Of a stretch of 64,000 nucleotides of DNA, positions 9,701 to 16,710 are shown piece by piece (position 1 is the stretch's first letter; each line of letters opens with the position of its first letter). The position numbers and the translations under genes were made by a program. The stretch spans positions 62,001 through 126,000 of the forward strand of contig CAIJYD010000037.1 in assembly GCA_903824785.1 (NCBI GenBank), in the 5' to 3' direction. A model generated the notes under the pieces. The model was not told where the DNA came from. It did not search any database and saw only the letters and a list, made by a program, of their open reading frames with translations. Source of the stretch: an uncultured Bacteroidota bacterium (lineage in GTDB: Bacteria; Bacteroidota; Bacteroidia; Bacteroidales; VadinHA17).

Positions 9701-9815
9701 ATCGCCTGAGATAACTGCGCAGTATCTTTTTACCCCGCGATGAGATGCCTGAAGGGTTTATTGTAGAGACTATTGCAAAAATGTGAATTAACGCAAGTAA
9801 TACCGATTCCCTCAT
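6702..9815 (-). CDS. ABCG-like exporter with TerB-like and beta-rich N-terminal domains
   Basis: Predicted half-transporter of the ABC-2/ABCG type (ATPase before membrane domain). Using the ATG at 9815 gives 1037 residues; the ATG at 9845 lies inside a predicted -7 box. Residues about 60-145 are helical and TerB-like (EDGMISPQERTIID). About 150-250 form a beta-rich, possibly FHA-like segment. The ATPase has Walker A GGSGVGKTT near 293, signature VSGGQRKRL near 400, Walker B VVLFIDEPTSGL near 418 and switch IIHQPS. A CPNCG pair follows. Membrane helices run from about 590 to 760, then a helical domain of roughly 220 residues before a last helix near 990-1008. The substrate is unknown; similar large proteins occur in Bacteroidetes. 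Confidence 0.85.
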   Translation of the reverse strand: MRESVLLALIHIFAIVSTINPSGISSRGKKILRSYLRRYLNRELEEEYYLLFENNLEFYSNELKTVDKAELSDEDSLISFQITNICRQIKKGLFLEERMIVFLQLIEFAFEDGMISPQERTIIDIVSRTFNISKKEYDNATAFMIGRSYDNVSPDCILIIESDNSELSGAELYKNYDQWRHMRLSGFKGHLVVLHIESTGTLLFTYDGAQVLYFKGRDIISYRPYLLERGVNIKGQGIDPVYYSKIYKKFISRKFPEKIIFEGHDIEFLFKNSGNGLQKMNFRVESGNLIGIMGGSGVGKTTLLNLLHGKTKPTSGNLYINGYDINSDAEELNGLIGYVPQDDMLIEELTVYQNLYFNARLCFGDYNEEELKNTVDKVLRDLDLYDIKDLQVGDMMNKKVSGGQRKRLNIGLELMREPVVLFIDEPTSGLSSFDSEKVMSLLRNQALSGKLVFAIIHQPSSDIIKMFDKLWLLDKGGYMIYDGDPVEALVYFKTETSQANAAESECPNCGNVETDSILHIVEVKVIDNSGHPGKERQVNPKEWYEKYKNKMMPVLDGIPLKSIIPPSNFRVPEKANQIRTFIKRNLTRKLADRQYMSINLLEAPLLAFILGYISKFSENGVYSFANNQNYPVFLFMSVIVALFIGLTLSAEEIFRDRKILEREKFLNLSRLSYLVSKINFLFALSAIQTLSFVIVANYILDVRGMLLQHWIVLFSTACFGNMLGLNISAGMRTAVSIYILIPLILVPQLLLGGAMIKFDDLHKSISKKIYVPVVGDIMVTRWAYEAMSVEQFKSNKFEKPFFKYDMEISQNGWYSSFLLPTLKVKIDECLTAGKNPDYREYSENNLKKIRFHINDLSTQADIKPGSWINSMNYQDLNEFAATEAKSFIDSLRTFFRLKERRISYTRDSLYKSISLRMGEDHFIEMRERDYNKNLADFLLNNLTTSKIYDAGDKFIQKADPVFMRPGSRIGRAHFCAPYKQIGDIKIDTMLFNLIIIWIMISCLFVTLYYNNLKRSIIFLESLKIPILRKFGRDLLQF

Positions 9816-9821
9816 AAAAAT

Positions 9822-9862
9822 ATAAAATAAAAAAAAAGACCGCAAAGGTAAATTCTTTGCGG
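9822..9862 (-). terminator. Intrinsic terminator of the lipoprotein gene
   Basis: Read on minus, CCGCAAAG (9862-9855) and CTTTGCGG (9847-9840) form a perfect 8-bp stem with a 7-nt loop. A U-rich tract (complement of 9822-9837) follows. It lies 20 bp after the lipoprotein stop and overlaps the predicted promoter of the exporter gene. Confidence 0.8.
9843..9850 (-). promoter_or_regulatory. Putative -7 promoter element for the ABC exporter
   Basis: On the minus strand this reads TACCTTTG, matching TAnnTTTG. The start site would fall near 9836, about 20 nt before the ATG at 9815. The element is embedded in the 3' arm of the upstream terminator hairpin. No clear -33 TTTG was found. Confidence 0.5.
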
Positions 9863-9881
9863 CCGGTTATGCATAAATTAC

Positions 9882-10703
9882 TTACTGTACAATCTGGCTT
9901 CTTACGCCATCGAGTACTTTGGTTATATCTTTTATATTCTGCTCCGTCAGACTCGACCCAATTCCTTCATATACTTTTTTGACAGGATCAAGCAATTTAA
10001 TAAAATCGCTCAGGCTGGGGTCGGTGGCATAAGGTTTGGTTATTTCAAGAAACAGTTCAAATGATTTTTTCTGTTCAAGAAGAACTTTCGAGATCCCTGC
10101 AACCTGATATGCCGCTTCTGAAACATGGGTTGTTAAATACATTCCTTCAACCCAGGCACCACCAACTACCAGAAGAGCTAATGGCTGCTGATCGTTTTCA
10201 CTCAGATAGGAATAGGTATCATTGAAAGCAAATGTCAGAATCTTAACCAGTTCATCCCTGTTGTCAAAATTCTTTTTTATTTTTTCGTATAACTCTTCAT
10301 TATATATTTTAGACATATTGAGTTCGTTGGACAAAGACCTGATTGCATTCAGGTAGTTAATTACTTCCTGCTGAATATTATAGAGTGAAGCGTAACTCAG
10401 ATCAGCTCCGTATACACCAAGGTTGATTGCCCTTGTTGTACTACTGAAATATTTCTTTGTGTTTTCTACCGGGTTTGCAATTCCAATTATATAACCGACT
10501 TCAAGCTGGGTAAGCATCCTGATAACCTCAACAGAGGTAGGTAAAGGATAAACATTTGATTCAATGTGATTTTCAATTGCTTCAACCTGTTGCATTTCAA
10601 CTTTTTTCTGCTGTTTCCCTGCTGCTTTATCTTTGCATGAAGTCAGATAAGTGAGACTTATCATCAGCATTACCAGTACAATACCCAAAAAAATCTTTTT
10701 CAT
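9882..10703 (-). CDS. Unknown exported lipoprotein
   Basis: I do not recognise this family by name. With the ATG at 10703 the product is 273 residues and begins with a lipoprotein signal: MKK, a hydrophobic stretch, then the lipobox SLTYLTSC, so it should be lipid-anchored at Cys22. The upstream part of the open frame (to 10868) lacks a signal-like character and is probably not translated. The mature protein is predicted largely helical, with no cysteines after the lipid anchor and a notable NLGVYGADLSYA segment. It has its own terminator and is separated from the ABC exporter downstream, so a functional link to the exporter is only suggested by proximity. Confidence 0.75.
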   Translation of the reverse strand: MKKIFLGIVLVMLMISLTYLTSCKDKAAGKQQKKVEMQQVEAIENHIESNVYPLPTSVEVIRMLTQLEVGYIIGIANPVENTKKYFSSTTRAINLGVYGADLSYASLYNIQQEVINYLNAIRSLSNELNMSKIYNEELYEKIKKNFDNRDELVKILTFAFNDTYSYLSENDQQPLALLVVGGAWVEGMYLTTHVSEAAYQVAGISKVLLEQKKSFELFLEITKPYATDPSLSDFIKLLDPVKKVYEGIGSSLTEQNIKDITKVLDGVRSQIVQ

Positions 10704-11102
10704 TTTAATTCTGTTTAAATTTAAATTTTCCATTAAAAACTGTTGATAAAAGTAATAATTATTTTTGAAACTAATAAGGGAGTGAACCTTGAAAGAGTAA
10801 AATGGTAAAGTTTTTATTCTGAAATATGTTTCCCCTCTTCTTTTAATAGCATGAGCATCCCGAATCACTTATGAATTCAGGTCAATTTCAGAAAAATACG
10901 GGTCAATGATAACCATCATCATGTTTAACTTCTTTTTTATTTCTCGAGCTCACCCCCTTCTTTTCACGGTTGCTGAGCGAAGCCGAAGCAGTGTTGCTGA
11001 GGAAAGCCAAGAAGGTGGTCTGTTATGTCATGTACGGATATTACTTTATCTTCTGCATTTTTTGTATATCTTTAGACCCCGAATTTAGATCATTACCTGA
11101 TA
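10704..11102. other. 399-bp gap between divergent genes
   Basis: This gap separates the minus-strand lipoprotein from the plus-strand aminotransferase. I see an imperfect two-copy repeat at 10970-11017 (listed separately). A weak -7-like TATCTTTA (11067-11074, one mismatch to TAnnTTTG) lies ahead of the aminotransferase. A 60-codon open frame here (10906-11088) merely translates the repeat and is not supported as a gene. Confidence 0.5.
10970..11017 (+). repeat. Imperfect 24-bp tandem repeat (TTGCTGAGCGAAGCC-type)
   Basis: Two consecutive 24-bp units starting TTGCTGAG agree at about 17 of 24 positions. The first contains GCTGAGCGAAGCCGAAGC. This resembles the short intergenic repeats that give spurious VAERSRS peptides in Bacteroidetes ORF predictions. 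The family assignment is from memory and needs a genome-wide search. Confidence 0.5.
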
Positions 11103-12275
11103 ATGTGGAATTTTGATGAAGCGGTAAAAAGAGAAGGGACAAACTGTATCAAGTATGATCTCCGGGAAGCAACATTCGGAGTAAAAGATGTTATCCCGAT
11201 GTGGGTGGCAGATATGGATTTTAACACTCCGGATTTTATAATCAGTGCGCTTCAGGACCGTCTTGGTCATCAGATCTGTGGCTATTCTTTCCGCCCATCC
11301 GAATATTACTCATCAATAATAAACTGGATAAAAATCAGACACAACTGGACGGTAGAGAAAGAATGGATCTGTTTTAGTCCGGGCATTGTTCCCGCGCTAA
11401 ATTTCTGTACCCTGGCATTCACTCAGCCGGGTGATAGCATCATCGTACAGCCTCCGGTATATTTTCCTTTCTTCTCAGCCATCGAATCGCATGGGAGAAA
11501 GCTTATCTTCAACAGACTTAAAGAGACTGACGGGAGGTGGGAAATGGATTATGATACGCTCATTGCCGGAATTGACGAAAAAACCAGAATGATTGTAATA
11601 TCAAATCCTCATAATCCGGTTGGAAGGGTCTGGTCGCGTGAGGAACTGACCAGTCTTGCAGATATTTGCCTGAAAAATAATATTCTGATCCTCAGTGATG
11701 AGATCCATTGCGATCTTGTTCTTCCGGGGTTCATCCATACGCCTTTCGCCTCTCTTTCTGAAGAAATAGCTGAAAAAACCATTACCTGCATAGCTCCAAG
11801 CAAGACATTCAACCTTGCAGGACTATCAACATCCTCGGTCATTATTTCAAATCCCGTTTTAAGGAAGTCTTTTAAGAATATCGTTGAAAACCTGCATGTT
11901 GGAGGCGGAAATATCTTTGGCACAACAGCTTCTGTGGCAGCATATTCTCAAGGCCAAGACTGGCTCACGGCTTTGCTTGAATATATAGACAAAAATATAG
12001 ATTACGTTGAAGATTATTGCAAAAAGATGATCCCTGAAATTATTCCCGTTCAGACTGAAGCAACCTATATGATATGGCTCGATTGCCGCAAATTCGGTAT
12101 GACAGGTAAAGAACTTCAGAATTTTTTTGTTGCCAGAGCCGGTGTAGGAATGAATGAAGGCTCAACATTTGGCCCGGGAGGAGAAGGATTTATGAGAATA
12201 AATATTGCAACAACTCACCAGACAGTTATGAAAGCTTTGGAGCAGATTGAAAAGGCTGTTTCTGCTCTCCGATAA
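11103..12275 (+). CDS. patB: MalY/PatB-type PLP-dependent aminotransferase (C-S lyase)
   Basis: Fold-type I PLP enzyme of the MalY/PatB group, whose members typically cleave C-S bonds in cystathionine or cysteine conjugates, or act as aminotransferases. The 390-residue product has the subgroup motif VIPMWVADMDF near residue 30, SNPHNPVGR near 165, and the PLP lysine in APSKTFNLAGL near 233. A C-terminal arginine region (FMRINIATT) would bind the substrate carboxylate. It lies 17 bp before carA on the same strand, so co-transcription is likely. This hints at amino-acid metabolism but does not settle the substrate. Confidence 0.88.
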   Translation: MWNFDEAVKREGTNCIKYDLREATFGVKDVIPMWVADMDFNTPDFIISALQDRLGHQICGYSFRPSEYYSSIINWIKIRHNWTVEKEWICFSPGIVPALNFCTLAFTQPGDSIIVQPPVYFPFFSAIESHGRKLIFNRLKETDGRWEMDYDTLIAGIDEKTRMIVISNPHNPVGRVWSREELTSLADICLKNNILILSDEIHCDLVLPGFIHTPFASLSEEIAEKTITCIAPSKTFNLAGLSTSSVIISNPVLRKSFKNIVENLHVGGGNIFGTTASVAAYSQGQDWLTALLEYIDKNIDYVEDYCKKMIPEIIPVQTEATYMIWLDCRKFGMTGKELQNFFVARAGVGMNEGSTFGPGGEGFMRINIATTHQTVMKALEQIEKAVSALR

Positions 12276-12292
12276 TAAGAAATATTCAGGAT

Positions 12293-13378
12293 ATGAAAAA
12301 CAGAATTGACGTTAAGATAACACTTGAAGACGGAACAACTTACCATGGCAAATCATTCGGATCGCCGGTTGCTGCCGCAGGAGAAGTGGTTTTCAATACA
12401 GCAATGACAGGATATCCGGAGAGTTTAACTGATCCCTCCTATCGGGGACAGATCCTCTGTCTGACCTATCCGCTTGTTGGAAATTATGGAGCACCAGGCA
12501 AAACCGAAGAGAATGATCTCTACCAGTTCTATGAGTCGTCGTCGGTTCATATTTCAGGACTTATTGTATCTGATTATTCCTTTGAATACAGCCATTGGAA
12601 TGCAACAGAGAGCCTTGATGAATGGCTGAAAAAAAATAATGTTCCGGGAATTTACGGAATAGATACCAGAGCTCTTACAAAAAGGATCCGTGAGAAAGGA
12701 GCCATGCTTGGTAAAGTTGAACCTGCAGGCACCGAAATTGGTTATTATGACCCAAACAAAGTGAATCTTGTGGCTGAAGTAAGCACACATCAGAAAAAAA
12801 TTTACGGGTCAGGAAAATACAAGATCCTTCTTGTAGATTGCGGCGTTAAGTATAACATAATCAGGAATCTTCTGAAACGCGACACAACAATTATCCGGGT
12901 TCCGTGGGATTGTGATTTTCATGGAGAAGAGTTTGACGGGTTGTTTCTTTCCAATGGCCCGGGTGATCCGAAAATGTGCAGCTCCACCATTGAGAACATC
13001 AAAAAAGCATTTGATGGTAAAAAGCCGATATTCGGAATCTGCCTTGGAAACCAGTTGATGGCACTTGCAGCAGGAGCAGACACCTATAAACTGAAATATG
13101 GACACAGGAGCCATAACCAGCCGGTAATTCAGGTTGGGACAGATAAAGCATATATCACATCCCAGAATCACGGGTTTGCTGTCGATAATAAAACTTTAGG
13201 AAAAGATTGGGAGCCACTTTTCATCAATATCAACGATCAGACAAATGAGGGGATGAGACATAAAACCCTGCCTTTCTTCTCTACTCAGTTCCATCCTGAG
13301 GCCTCGGGCGGGCCTACTGACACTGGTTATCTTTTTGATGTATTTATAGAGAATATTGAAAAATCTATGAAAAAATAA
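12293..13378 (+). CDS. carA: Carbamoyl-phosphate synthase small subunit CarA
   Basis: Glutaminase subunit that delivers ammonia to CarB for carbamoyl phosphate, shared by arginine and pyrimidine synthesis. The 361-residue product has the N-terminal CPSase_sm domain (FNTAMTGYPESLTDPSY) and a class I glutamine amidotransferase domain. The nucleophile is in GICLGNQLMAL near residue 250 and the His-Glu pair in QFHPEASGGP near 335. It is separated from carB by the oppositely oriented argRGH genes, whereas many bacteria keep carAB together. Confidence 0.96.
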   Translation: MKNRIDVKITLEDGTTYHGKSFGSPVAAAGEVVFNTAMTGYPESLTDPSYRGQILCLTYPLVGNYGAPGKTEENDLYQFYESSSVHISGLIVSDYSFEYSHWNATESLDEWLKKNNVPGIYGIDTRALTKRIREKGAMLGKVEPAGTEIGYYDPNKVNLVAEVSTHQKKIYGSGKYKILLVDCGVKYNIIRNLLKRDTTIIRVPWDCDFHGEEFDGLFLSNGPGDPKMCSSTIENIKKAFDGKKPIFGICLGNQLMALAAGADTYKLKYGHRSHNQPVIQVGTDKAYITSQNHGFAVDNKTLGKDWEPLFININDQTNEGMRHKTLPFFSTQFHPEASGGPTDTGYLFDVFIENIEKSMKK

Positions 13379-13401
13379 ACCCCCATCTTACCAAATGGGG
13401 G
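13369..13401 (-). terminator. Terminator between convergent carA and argH
   Basis: CCCCCAT (13380-13386) and ATGGGGG (13395-13401) form a strong 7-bp stem with an 8-nt loop. On the minus strand a U-rich tract follows (complement of 13369-13379), making it a good terminator for argH. On plus there is no U-tract, but the hairpin may also stop carA transcripts. Confidence 0.75.
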
Positions 13402-13423
13402 CATGAAATTCAGAAATGTAGTA

Positions 13424-14785
13424 TTAATCGACAGAGGAGCCTCCGTTTGTCACATGAACCATCATCTTCTCCGCCAGTTCAGCCGCTGATGTGTTTTTGA
13501 AACTCTTCATCCTGTTTTCAAAAAGATCAGCTATCTCTTTGTTGCACAGGTTTCCGATACTCCCTTCATGAACATAATCAACTAACGTCGTTTTTGAAAA
13601 AGATGAATTTTTAACCATCTCTGATACAGCTTTATATGCATCGCGGAATGGAATACCCTGCTTAACCAGCCGGTTTACCTCCTCAGTACTGAATATTGTA
13701 TTGTATAAAGGGTTCTCAGTGATATTCTTCCTTACCTTTATATTATTCAGCATCAAAAGCATTATCTCAATACACTCCCGCATTTCTCCGAAAGCATCAA
13801 ATACCAGCTGTTTCAGCAACTGAAGATCCCTGTTGTAACCCGACTGCAGATTGCTCGTAAGAATTGCGATCTGGTTTGGCAGAGTCTGAATCACATTCGC
13901 CCTGGCTCTGATTAGTTCGAACACATCGGGGTTTCTTTTCTGAGGCATAATACTTGAACCGGTTACATACTCATCAGGAAAGTCAATAAACCTGAATTCG
14001 GAACTCATGTAAATACAGATATCCATAGAAAAGCGTGAAAGAGTCTGAGCAACAGAGGCCAGCGAAGATCCGACAGCCATCTCAATCTTTCCCCTGCTAA
14101 GACTTGCATAGGCAGAGTTGTATAAAAGATCATCAAATTCGAGAAGTTCGGAGGTGAGCTTCCTGTTTATCGGCAGTGTGGTGCCGTATCCTGCAGCTGT
14201 TCCCAATGGGTTCTGATTATTAAGCGCCCTTGCACCGGCAAGCATCACAACATCATCGGCAAGGCATTCGGCATAAGCTCCGAACCATAAGCCGAATGAT
14301 GAAACCATTGCCGGTTGCATGTGTGTATAGCCGGGTAATAAAACCTCTTTGTACTGCTCACTCAGCGACTGCAATTTTGTAAACAGCCGGCGGATCAGAA
14401 CCGAAAGCTTATCTATCTCTTCCCTGGTATAAAGACGAATATCAACAAGAACCTGGTCGTTTCTTGACCGGCCAGTATGAATTTTTTTACCTGTGGTTCC
14501 AAGGATTGATGACATCTCCTTTTCAATCTGGGAATGAATATCCTCCACATCTTTTTCGATTACAAGACTTCCCTCCTCATCCCATACAAAAAGAGAATGA
14601 AGAGCTTTCAGCAAACCATTTTTGTCCTCTTCCGAAATCAGTCTGACATCTTCGAGCATAATTACATGTGCCATTGAACCTATTATATCCCATTTTGTGA
14701 GAGCCAGATCGGTTTTCCTGTCTTTCCCCGCAGTGAATTCAATAATTGCAGGTTCGGGGTTTATCCCTTTTTCCCAGAGTTTCAT
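13424..14785 (-). CDS. argH: Argininosuccinate lyase ArgH
   Basis: Splits argininosuccinate into arginine and fumarate, the last step of arginine synthesis. The 453-residue product has the fumarase/aspartase superfamily signature GSSIMPQKRNP near residue 285. It also has TGRSRNDQV near 105 and GYTHMQPA near 155, the three conserved regions that build the active site across subunits. It lies 93 bp after argG on the same strand and ends at a strong hairpin. Expression is probably from the argR promoter through argG. Confidence 0.96.
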   Translation of the reverse strand: MKLWEKGINPEPAIIEFTAGKDRKTDLALTKWDIIGSMAHVIMLEDVRLISEEDKNGLLKALHSLFVWDEEGSLVIEKDVEDIHSQIEKEMSSILGTTGKKIHTGRSRNDQVLVDIRLYTREEIDKLSVLIRRLFTKLQSLSEQYKEVLLPGYTHMQPAMVSSFGLWFGAYAECLADDVVMLAGARALNNQNPLGTAAGYGTTLPINRKLTSELLEFDDLLYNSAYASLSRGKIEMAVGSSLASVAQTLSRFSMDICIYMSSEFRFIDFPDEYVTGSSIMPQKRNPDVFELIRARANVIQTLPNQIAILTSNLQSGYNRDLQLLKQLVFDAFGEMRECIEIMLLMLNNIKVRKNITENPLYNTIFSTEEVNRLVKQGIPFRDAYKAVSEMVKNSSFSKTTLVDYVHEGSIGNLCNKEIADLFENRMKSFKNTSAAELAEKMMVHVTNGGSSVD

Positions 14786-14878
14786 ATTAAAATGTAGTAT
14801 TAAAACGTTAATCAGCAGATCAGTGGTTGTTTATTAAGCCAAATCCATTATCTGCAGAGAGAGAAATTGTTATTAGTG

Positions 14879-16111
14879 CTATTTTTTCTGATTTGCTTCA
14901 ACAATAGCCCTATGAGCCATCAGACGTATAGCATTTATCTTTATAAACCCTTTGCTGTCAGTCTGATCAAAGCCTCCTTCAATATCCATGCTTGACAGTT
15001 TTTTATTATACAGGGATGAGGGTGATTCACGCCCTTCAATAAGGACATTCCCTTTATAAAGACAGAGATGAACGCTGCCGTCAATGAGCTCCTGGCTCTT
15101 TTCAATTGCAGCCATCAGGAAATCCATTTCAGGACTGAACCAGAATCCATTGTAGATAAGCTCGGCAAACTTTGGAGTAAGCATATTTCTCAATCGCATT
15201 ACCTCTCTGTCCATGGCGATACCTTCAATATCCCTGTGAGCAATATGCAGGATTGTTGCCCCGGGTGTCTCATAGACTCCTCTGGATTTAATCCCGACAA
15301 ATCTGTTCTCAACCATATCGAGCAGACCAATACCATTTTTCCCGGCTATCTCATTCAGATAAACGAACATGTCGAACGAATCTTCTTTTACTGTGCCGTC
15401 ATCCTTATTAATTACTTTTACCGGAACCCCGTTTTTGAAATGAACAACAATGCGGGTCTCTTTGTCAGGGGCATCCTGAGGCATTACCATTTTTTCCAGC
15501 ATGCTCTTGTGAAGGGTGTACATCGGATCTTCAAGGATTCCTGCCTCATGACTTATATGCATAAGGTTATCATCCTCACTATAAGGCTTAGCGATACTTG
15601 CCTTTACAGGAATCTTATGTTCTGTAGCATATTTAAGAAGGTCTGTCCGGCCCTTAAATATTGACAGGAACTCTCTGTCTTTCCAGGGAGCAATAACTTT
15701 TACACCCGGCATCAGGGCATAGTAACAAAGCTCAAACCTTACCTGATCATTTCCTTTTCCGGTAGCTCCGTGAGAAACTGCATTTGCTCCCTCCGCTTTG
15801 GCAACCTCAATCTGTTTCTTTGCAATAAGAGGTCGGGCAAGAGCTGTCCCCAGCAGATACCTGTCCTCATATATTGCATTTCCCATAATAGCCTTAAGAA
15901 CATATCCATCAATGAATTCCCTTTTCAGATCAGCAATTATTACCTTGGATGCTCCAAGCAATAATGCTTTTTCCCTGCAAGCCTCAAAATCATCATCCTG
16001 CCCGACATCTGCCACAAAAGCAATAACTTCATAATTTTTTTCAATTAACCATTTAAGGATTACCGAAGTATCCAAACCGCCACTATACGCTAAAACAACT
16101 TTTTCTTTCAT
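14879..16111 (-). CDS. argG: Argininosuccinate synthase ArgG
   Basis: Condenses citrulline and aspartate with ATP to argininosuccinate. The 410-residue product starts with the ATP-pyrophosphatase P-loop [10 protein letters not shown] at residues 8-17. It also has [12 protein letters not shown] near 116, which is typical of the family. Its ATG overlaps the argR stop by 4 bp (16108-16111), so regulator and enzyme are translationally coupled, with argH behind. Confidence 0.97.
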   Translation of the reverse strand: MKEKVVLAYSGGLDTSVILKWLIEKNYEVIAFVADVGQDDDFEACREKALLLGASKVIIADLKREFIDGYVLKAIMGNAIYEDRYLLGTALARPLIAKKQIEVAKAEGANAVSHGATGKGNDQVRFELCYYALMPGVKVIAPWKDREFLSIFKGRTDLLKYATEHKIPVKASIAKPYSEDDNLMHISHEAGILEDPMYTLHKSMLEKMVMPQDAPDKETRIVVHFKNGVPVKVINKDDGTVKEDSFDMFVYLNEIAGKNGIGLLDMVENRFVGIKSRGVYETPGATILHIAHRDIEGIAMDREVMRLRNMLTPKFAELIYNGFWFSPEMDFLMAAIEKSQELIDGSVHLCLYKGNVLIEGRESPSSLYNKKLSSMDIEGGFDQTDSKGFIKINAIRLMAHRAIVEANQKK

Positions 16112-16617
16112 AGTTTATTATATTTATTCTGCATTTGATTTTTATTTTTCACCTGATCATGTAACCCGGGAAGAATTATCTCAAGACAGAGATGTACCTG
16201 CTGAAGAGTTATTCCGTTGCGGGGTATTATAAGTATTGTATCATCACCGGCTATGGTCCCGGCTATTTCATATCTCCCGGCACCGTCAATAACAAAAGCC
16301 GTATTGCTGGCGTTTCCGGGAATTGTCTTAATTACCATCAATCCTTTTGCTTCAACTATTTCCTGTATTACCGGTACAATATTCAGTTTTAAGGAAGAAT
16401 TTACCGGGTTACGGTTATTGTCCGGCATTGAGTATTTATAACCACCTGAGCCGTCAGGAATCCTGCCTACCCCAAGCTGCCTGAGATTGCGCGATAGGGT
16501 AGCCTGGGTACATGCGATACCTGTCACTTTCAGTTTTTTCAGAAGTTCGTCCTGCGATGATATGGTTGCTTCTGTAATTATTTTCTCTATTTCCAGAAGT
16601 CTTTTTGTTTTTTGCAT
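16108..16617 (-). CDS. argR: Arginine repressor ArgR
   Basis: Hexameric DNA-binding repressor/activator that uses arginine as co-effector. The ATG at 16617 gives 169 residues and starts [12 protein letters not shown], as expected for the family; the open frame reaches 16638 with seven doubtful extra codons. The N-terminal winged helix contains SQDELLKKL and the recognition helix region [14 protein letters not shown]. The C-terminal oligomerisation/arginine domain contains [13 protein letters not shown]. It heads argR-argG-argH, and its own promoter carries two ARG-box-like sites, so autoregulation is likely. Confidence 0.92.
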   Translation of the reverse strand: MQKTKRLLEIEKIITEATISSQDELLKKLKVTGIACTQATLSRNLRQLGVGRIPDGSGGYKYSMPDNNRNPVNSSLKLNIVPVIQEIVEAKGLMVIKTIPGNASNTAFVIDGAGRYEIAGTIAGDDTILIIPRNGITLQQVHLCLEIILPGLHDQVKNKNQMQNKYNKL

Positions 16618-16647
16618 ATTTATGCATTTATTTTGCAAATATATTCA
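16613..16647. promoter_or_regulatory. Tandem ARG-box-like operators between argR and carB
   Basis: Two dyads, TGCATATTTATGCA (16613-16626) and TGCAAATATATTCA (16634-16647), resemble the ArgR box consensus half-sites TGAAT/TGCAT and ATTCA/ATGCA. Their centres are 21 bp apart, the canonical spacing of paired ARG boxes (two 18-bp boxes with a 3-bp gap). One covers the argR start codon; the other contains the predicted argR -7 box. Confidence 0.7.
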
Positions 16648-16665
16648 TTTTTTTATATTATCAAA
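16636..16665 (-). promoter_or_regulatory. argR promoter
   Basis: On minus, TTTG (complement of 16662-16665), an 18-bp spacer and TATATTTG (complement of 16636-16643) form a good Bacteroidetes promoter. The -7 box lies within the second ARG-box-like dyad, so bound ArgR would occlude it. Confidence 0.7.
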
Positions 16666-16685
16666 TCAAAATTAAAAAATTGTGT

Positions 16686-16693
16686 TATTTTTG
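16686..16693 (+). promoter_or_regulatory. Putative carB -7 promoter element
   Basis: TATTTTTG matches TAnnTTTG, 17 bp before the carB ATG at 16711. No -33 TTTG is visible. ArgR bound at 16613-16647 would lie about 40-75 bp upstream of this box. Confidence 0.5.
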
Positions 16694-16710
16694 GACCTCA
16701 AATACGGAAG

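Noticed and set aside
11050-11070. Possible ARG box upstream of the patB-carA unit
   Set aside because: A TGCAT half-site is present, but the second half-site does not match and there is no paired box at 21 bp.
10906-11088. 60-codon open frame in the gap before the aminotransferase
   Set aside because: It translates an intergenic tandem repeat into VAERSRS-like peptide and has no ribosome binding or domain evidence.
15068-15664. 198-codon plus-strand open frame inside argG
   Set aside because: It lies wholly antisense to argG, with Cys- and His-rich low-quality content. The argG reading has clear family motifs.
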